Part shown: piece after piece, positions 5,912 to 6,184 of the stretch | Position numbering within the stretch: the stretch's first letter is position 1 | Layout of the letters: every line of letters begins with the position of its first letter | Source of the DNA: JAWLBW01 sp041687475 | GTDB lineage: Bacteria > J088 > JAWLBW01 | Direction: 5' to 3' | DNA length: 6,184 bases | Assembly: GCA_041687475.1 (NCBI GenBank) | Contig: JAWLBW010000287.1 | Coordinates: 1-6,184 of the forward strand | Program-made: the position numbers and the translations under genes | Notes under the pieces: model-generated | Databases searched by the model: none | Told to the model about the DNA's origin: nothing | Seen by the model: the letters and a program-made list of their open reading frames with translations, nothing else

Positions 5912-6184
5912 ATGGTCACACGTTACCCGAGCCATGCCATGCCCGAATCATTGAAGGAATTCGACCAGACACTCAAGAACCTGCTCGCCGGACGCGAAGA
6001 AGGGGTCATCGTGTTCGATCGCGACGGTCGCGTTCTCTACCTGAACGACACCGCGGCCTTCGTTACCGGACAGGTCGCCGACGAAGCCCGGGGGCGCGAC
6101 GTAACCGCGTTGCTGCGCGGCGAGGCCAACGACGTGGTCGCCGAAAACGAATTTCTGCGCGTGGTAAAAGTGCCGCGGCTCGAA
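5912..6184 (+). CDS. PAS-domain signalling protein, N-terminal part (runs off the window)
   Basis: The first 91 codons of a rightward gene are visible and remain open at the edge. After a short polar leader, residues 20-90 look like a PAS sensor domain. A predicted helix (LKNLLAGREE, 21-30) leads into the classic first strands GVIVFDRDGRVLYLN (31-45), then the conserved helix ending in TG (52-53) and a further GRDVTALL segment (61-68). PAS domains bind a small ligand or cofactor, or mediate dimerisation, and pass the signal to an output domain. No signal peptide or membrane segment precedes it, so this part should be cytoplasmic. The output domain (histidine kinase, sigma-54 activator, cyclase, phosphatase or other) lies beyond the window and cannot be named. 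The gene diverges from rnpB, with 123 bases between their starts. The ATG at 5912 is supported by the AAGGAG upstream. Confidence 0.82.
   Translation, partial: MVTRYPSHAMPESLKEFDQTLKNLLAGREEGVIVFDRDGRVLYLNDTAAFVTGQVADEARGRDVTALLRGEANDVVAENEFLRVVKVPRLE

Noticed and set aside
5292..5954. Plus-strand frames crossing 5292-5954
   Set aside because: They overlap rnpB, whose conserved RNA blocks and P1 pairing explain the sequence fully.

Overview
GC-rich bacterial DNA. The class A RNase P RNA, the bacterial-type Lhr helicase and a PAS-domain protein all point to a bacterium. Nothing in the window fixes the phylum, so no taxon is claimed. No transposase, integrase, CRISPR array, toxin-antitoxin pair or phage gene is visible. 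I do not see evidence for a previously undescribed system here.

Layout. Bases 1-632 hold no convincing gene: there are a few short palindromes, a 21-bp heptamer repeat, and a very weak candidate start of a leftward gene at the left edge. Bases 633-4970 (minus strand) are one full-length lhr gene, a large ATP-dependent nucleic-acid helicase of the Lhr family. A single in-frame TAG at 3828-3830 cuts it. The 380-residue upstream piece carries all the helicase motifs. The downstream piece carries the winged-helix, beta and C-terminal domains and is open for over 1000 residues in the same frame. Without the TAG the product would be 1445 residues, a normal length for full-length Lhr. Bases 4971-5343 are non-coding, with the putative lhr promoter and several short-period repeats. 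Bases 5379-5788 (minus) are rnpB, the RNase P RNA, with a strong intrinsic terminator at 5344-5377 and an extended -10 promoter. From 5912 (plus) a PAS-domain signalling protein starts and runs off the right edge; it diverges from rnpB across a 123-bp region rich in hairpins.

How the parts relate. rnpB and lhr are on the same strand, but the terminator between them and the separate promoter-like sequence at lhr suggest they are transcribed separately. rnpB serves tRNA maturation, Lhr serves DNA (or RNA) repair, and the PAS protein is a sensor or signalling component. No shared pathway is evident. The most notable observation is the amber codon inside an otherwise intact lhr: a recent nonsense mutation, a sequence error, or translational readthrough.
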